Positions 5,225-6,116 of a DNA stretch of 6,116 nt are shown piece after piece (position 1 is the stretch's first letter; every line of letters starts with the position of its first letter). The translations under genes and the position numbers were made by a program. The notes below the pieces were generated by a model. The model was not told the origin of the DNA, did not search any database, and saw only the letters and a program-made list of their open reading frames with translations. Source of the DNA: Nonlabens sp. (GTDB lineage Bacteria > Bacteroidota > Bacteroidia > Flavobacteriales > Flavobacteriaceae); assembly GCA_030731685.1 (NCBI GenBank), contig JANQTO010000127.1:1-6116 (forward strand), given 5' to 3'.

Positions 5225-6116
5225 ATGAAAGGTCCTTTATTTTACTCTAAGATTTTACTCTTTGGCGAGTACGGCATTATCAAAGATTCAAAAGGCTTAT
5301 CCATTCCTTATAACTTCTACAAAGGAGCACTAAAACAAAGTGAGCCAGGAGATGAGATCGCTTTAAAGTCTAACGCTAACTTGTCAAGGTTAGCAGCACA
5401 CCTAGAAATACTTGTTGCAACAGACCCTAGTTTTCCGGCAATGGATTTAGCTGCAATGAAAGAAGACGTTGCCGCTGGTATGTACTTTGACTCCAGCATA
5501 CCACAAGGTTATGGCGTAGGAAGTAGTGGAGCGCTCGTTGCAGCTGTTTATGACAAGTATGCCATTGAAAAAATTACGGTGCTCGAGAATTTAACCAGAG
5601 AGAAACTACTTATTTTGAAAGAAATCTTCGGTAAAATAGAAAGTTTTTTCCACGGTAAAAGTTCTGGTCTTGACCCATTAAATAGTTATTTAAGCTTGCC
5701 TATTCTTATTAATAGTCAGCAAGATATAGAGCCAGCTGGTATCCCGTCACAAACCGCAAGCGGTCGTGGTGCGGTGTTTTTATTAGATTCTGGCATCATA
5801 GGAGAAACGGCTCCTATGGTAAATATTTTCATGGAAAGCATGAAGCAAGAAGGTTTCCGTAAGATGTTGAAAAATAAGTTTGTTAAATACACAGACATGT
5901 GTGTAGAAGATTTCTTAAGCGGTGATGTAAAAGGGCTCTTCGGTAACGTGAAGAAACTTTCGGGTATTGTTCTAGACAACTTTAAACCCATGATTCCAGT
6001 GCAGTTTCACGCCCTGTGGAAAAATGGTCTTGATACAGGCGATTATTACCTTAAACTTTGTGGATCTGGCGGTGGCGGTTACATCTTAGGCTTTACAGAA
6101 GACCTAGATAAAGCGC
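5225..6116 (+). CDS. mvaK1: Mevalonate kinase, GHMP family (3' end cut by the window)
   Basis: This kinase phosphorylates mevalonate to mevalonate-5-phosphate, the first kinase step of the mevalonate pathway. The frame is open from ATG 5225 to the window end, 297 codons plus one base with no stop, so the C-terminus is missing. GHMP motif 1 is SKILLFGEYGI (8-18; Lys9 aligns with the catalytic-site lysine). The ATP loop, motif 2, is PQGYGVGSSGALVAA (93-107). HGKSSGLDPLNSY (143-155) carries Asp150, the expected catalytic base. Motif 3, LCGSGGGGYILGF (278-290), is present just before the edge, so only a short tail is likely missing. The start is supported by MKGPLFYSKILLFGEYG, the form I recall for flavobacterial homologues. 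It lacks the GYDIA motif of the other GHMP kinase common in this group, which favours mevalonate kinase, although the substrate is assigned by family and by pairing with mvaD. There is no Shine-Dalgarno, and the gene is probably cotranscribed with mvaD. Confidence 0.88.
   Translation, partial: MKGPLFYSKILLFGEYGIIKDSKGLSIPYNFYKGALKQSEPGDEIALKSNANLSRLAAHLEILVATDPSFPAMDLAAMKEDVAAGMYFDSSIPQGYGVGSSGALVAAVYDKYAIEKITVLENLTREKLLILKEIFGKIESFFHGKSSGLDPLNSYLSLPILINSQQDIEPAGIPSQTASGRGAVFLLDSGIIGETAPMVNIFMESMKQEGFRKMLKNKFVKYTDMCVEDFLSGDVKGLFGNVKKLSGIVLDNFKPMIPVQFHALWKNGLDTGDYYLKLCGSGGGGYILGFTEDLDKA

Noticed and set aside
1..6116. A new defence, mobile or biosynthetic system
   Set aside because: All six genes fall into housekeeping, envelope or unknown small-membrane classes. 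There are no nuclease, recombinase, toxin-antitoxin, reverse transcriptase or array features, and no shift in composition that would suggest an inserted island.

Overview
The window looks like an ordinary chromosomal, housekeeping region from a marine-type member of the Flavobacteriaceae (Bacteroidota). The basis is: a Mur-ligase-family Mpl with the GGSAMHNLA start typical of that group; mevalonate-pathway genes, which Flavobacteriia use for isoprenoids; a Bacteroidota-style alpha-2-macroglobulin; TAnnTTTG promoter elements just before starts; and almost no Shine-Dalgarno sequences. A 16-base palindrome, CGCTTTCGCGAAAGCG, occurs twice. From memory, repeats of this kind are scattered through some marine flavobacterial genomes (Nonlabens/Dokdonia-like), but the genus is only a guess.

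Layout: 1-1206 (minus) is the N-terminal 402 codons of a secreted alpha-2-macroglobulin family protein that continues off the left edge. A 128-bp divergent intergenic region (1207-1334) separates it from a plus-strand gene for an exported TPR protein (1335-2081). After an 87-bp gap with a clear -7 promoter element comes mpl (2169-3521), for murein tripeptide recycling. Then come a small two-helix membrane protein of unknown function (3556-4080), the mevalonate diphosphate decarboxylase gene mvaD (frame open from 4123, probable start 4147, stop at 5202), and the mevalonate kinase gene (5225 to beyond 6116, cut by the right edge). There is no gene-free stretch above 300 bases. I found no tRNA, rRNA, CRISPR array, insertion sequence or prophage gene.

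Functional logic: the two GHMP-family enzymes act in the same pathway (mevalonate to mevalonate-5-phosphate, and mevalonate-5-diphosphate to isopentenyl diphosphate), and the genes are 22 bp apart. mpl supplies cell-wall precursor for the lipid carrier that the isoprenoid pathway ultimately makes, but that link is loose and the shared neighbourhood may be incidental.

I do not see a new multi-gene system here. The best leads are small-scale: (1) the duplicated 16-bp palindrome, in both cases read in the frame giving Ala-Phe-Ala-Lys-Ala; (2) a pair of TAAC-N-GTTA palindromes exactly 21 bp apart that runs into the -7 element of the mvaD promoter, a candidate operator; and (3) a conflict between that promoter and the longest mvaD reading frame, which implies a shorter protein starting from TTG.
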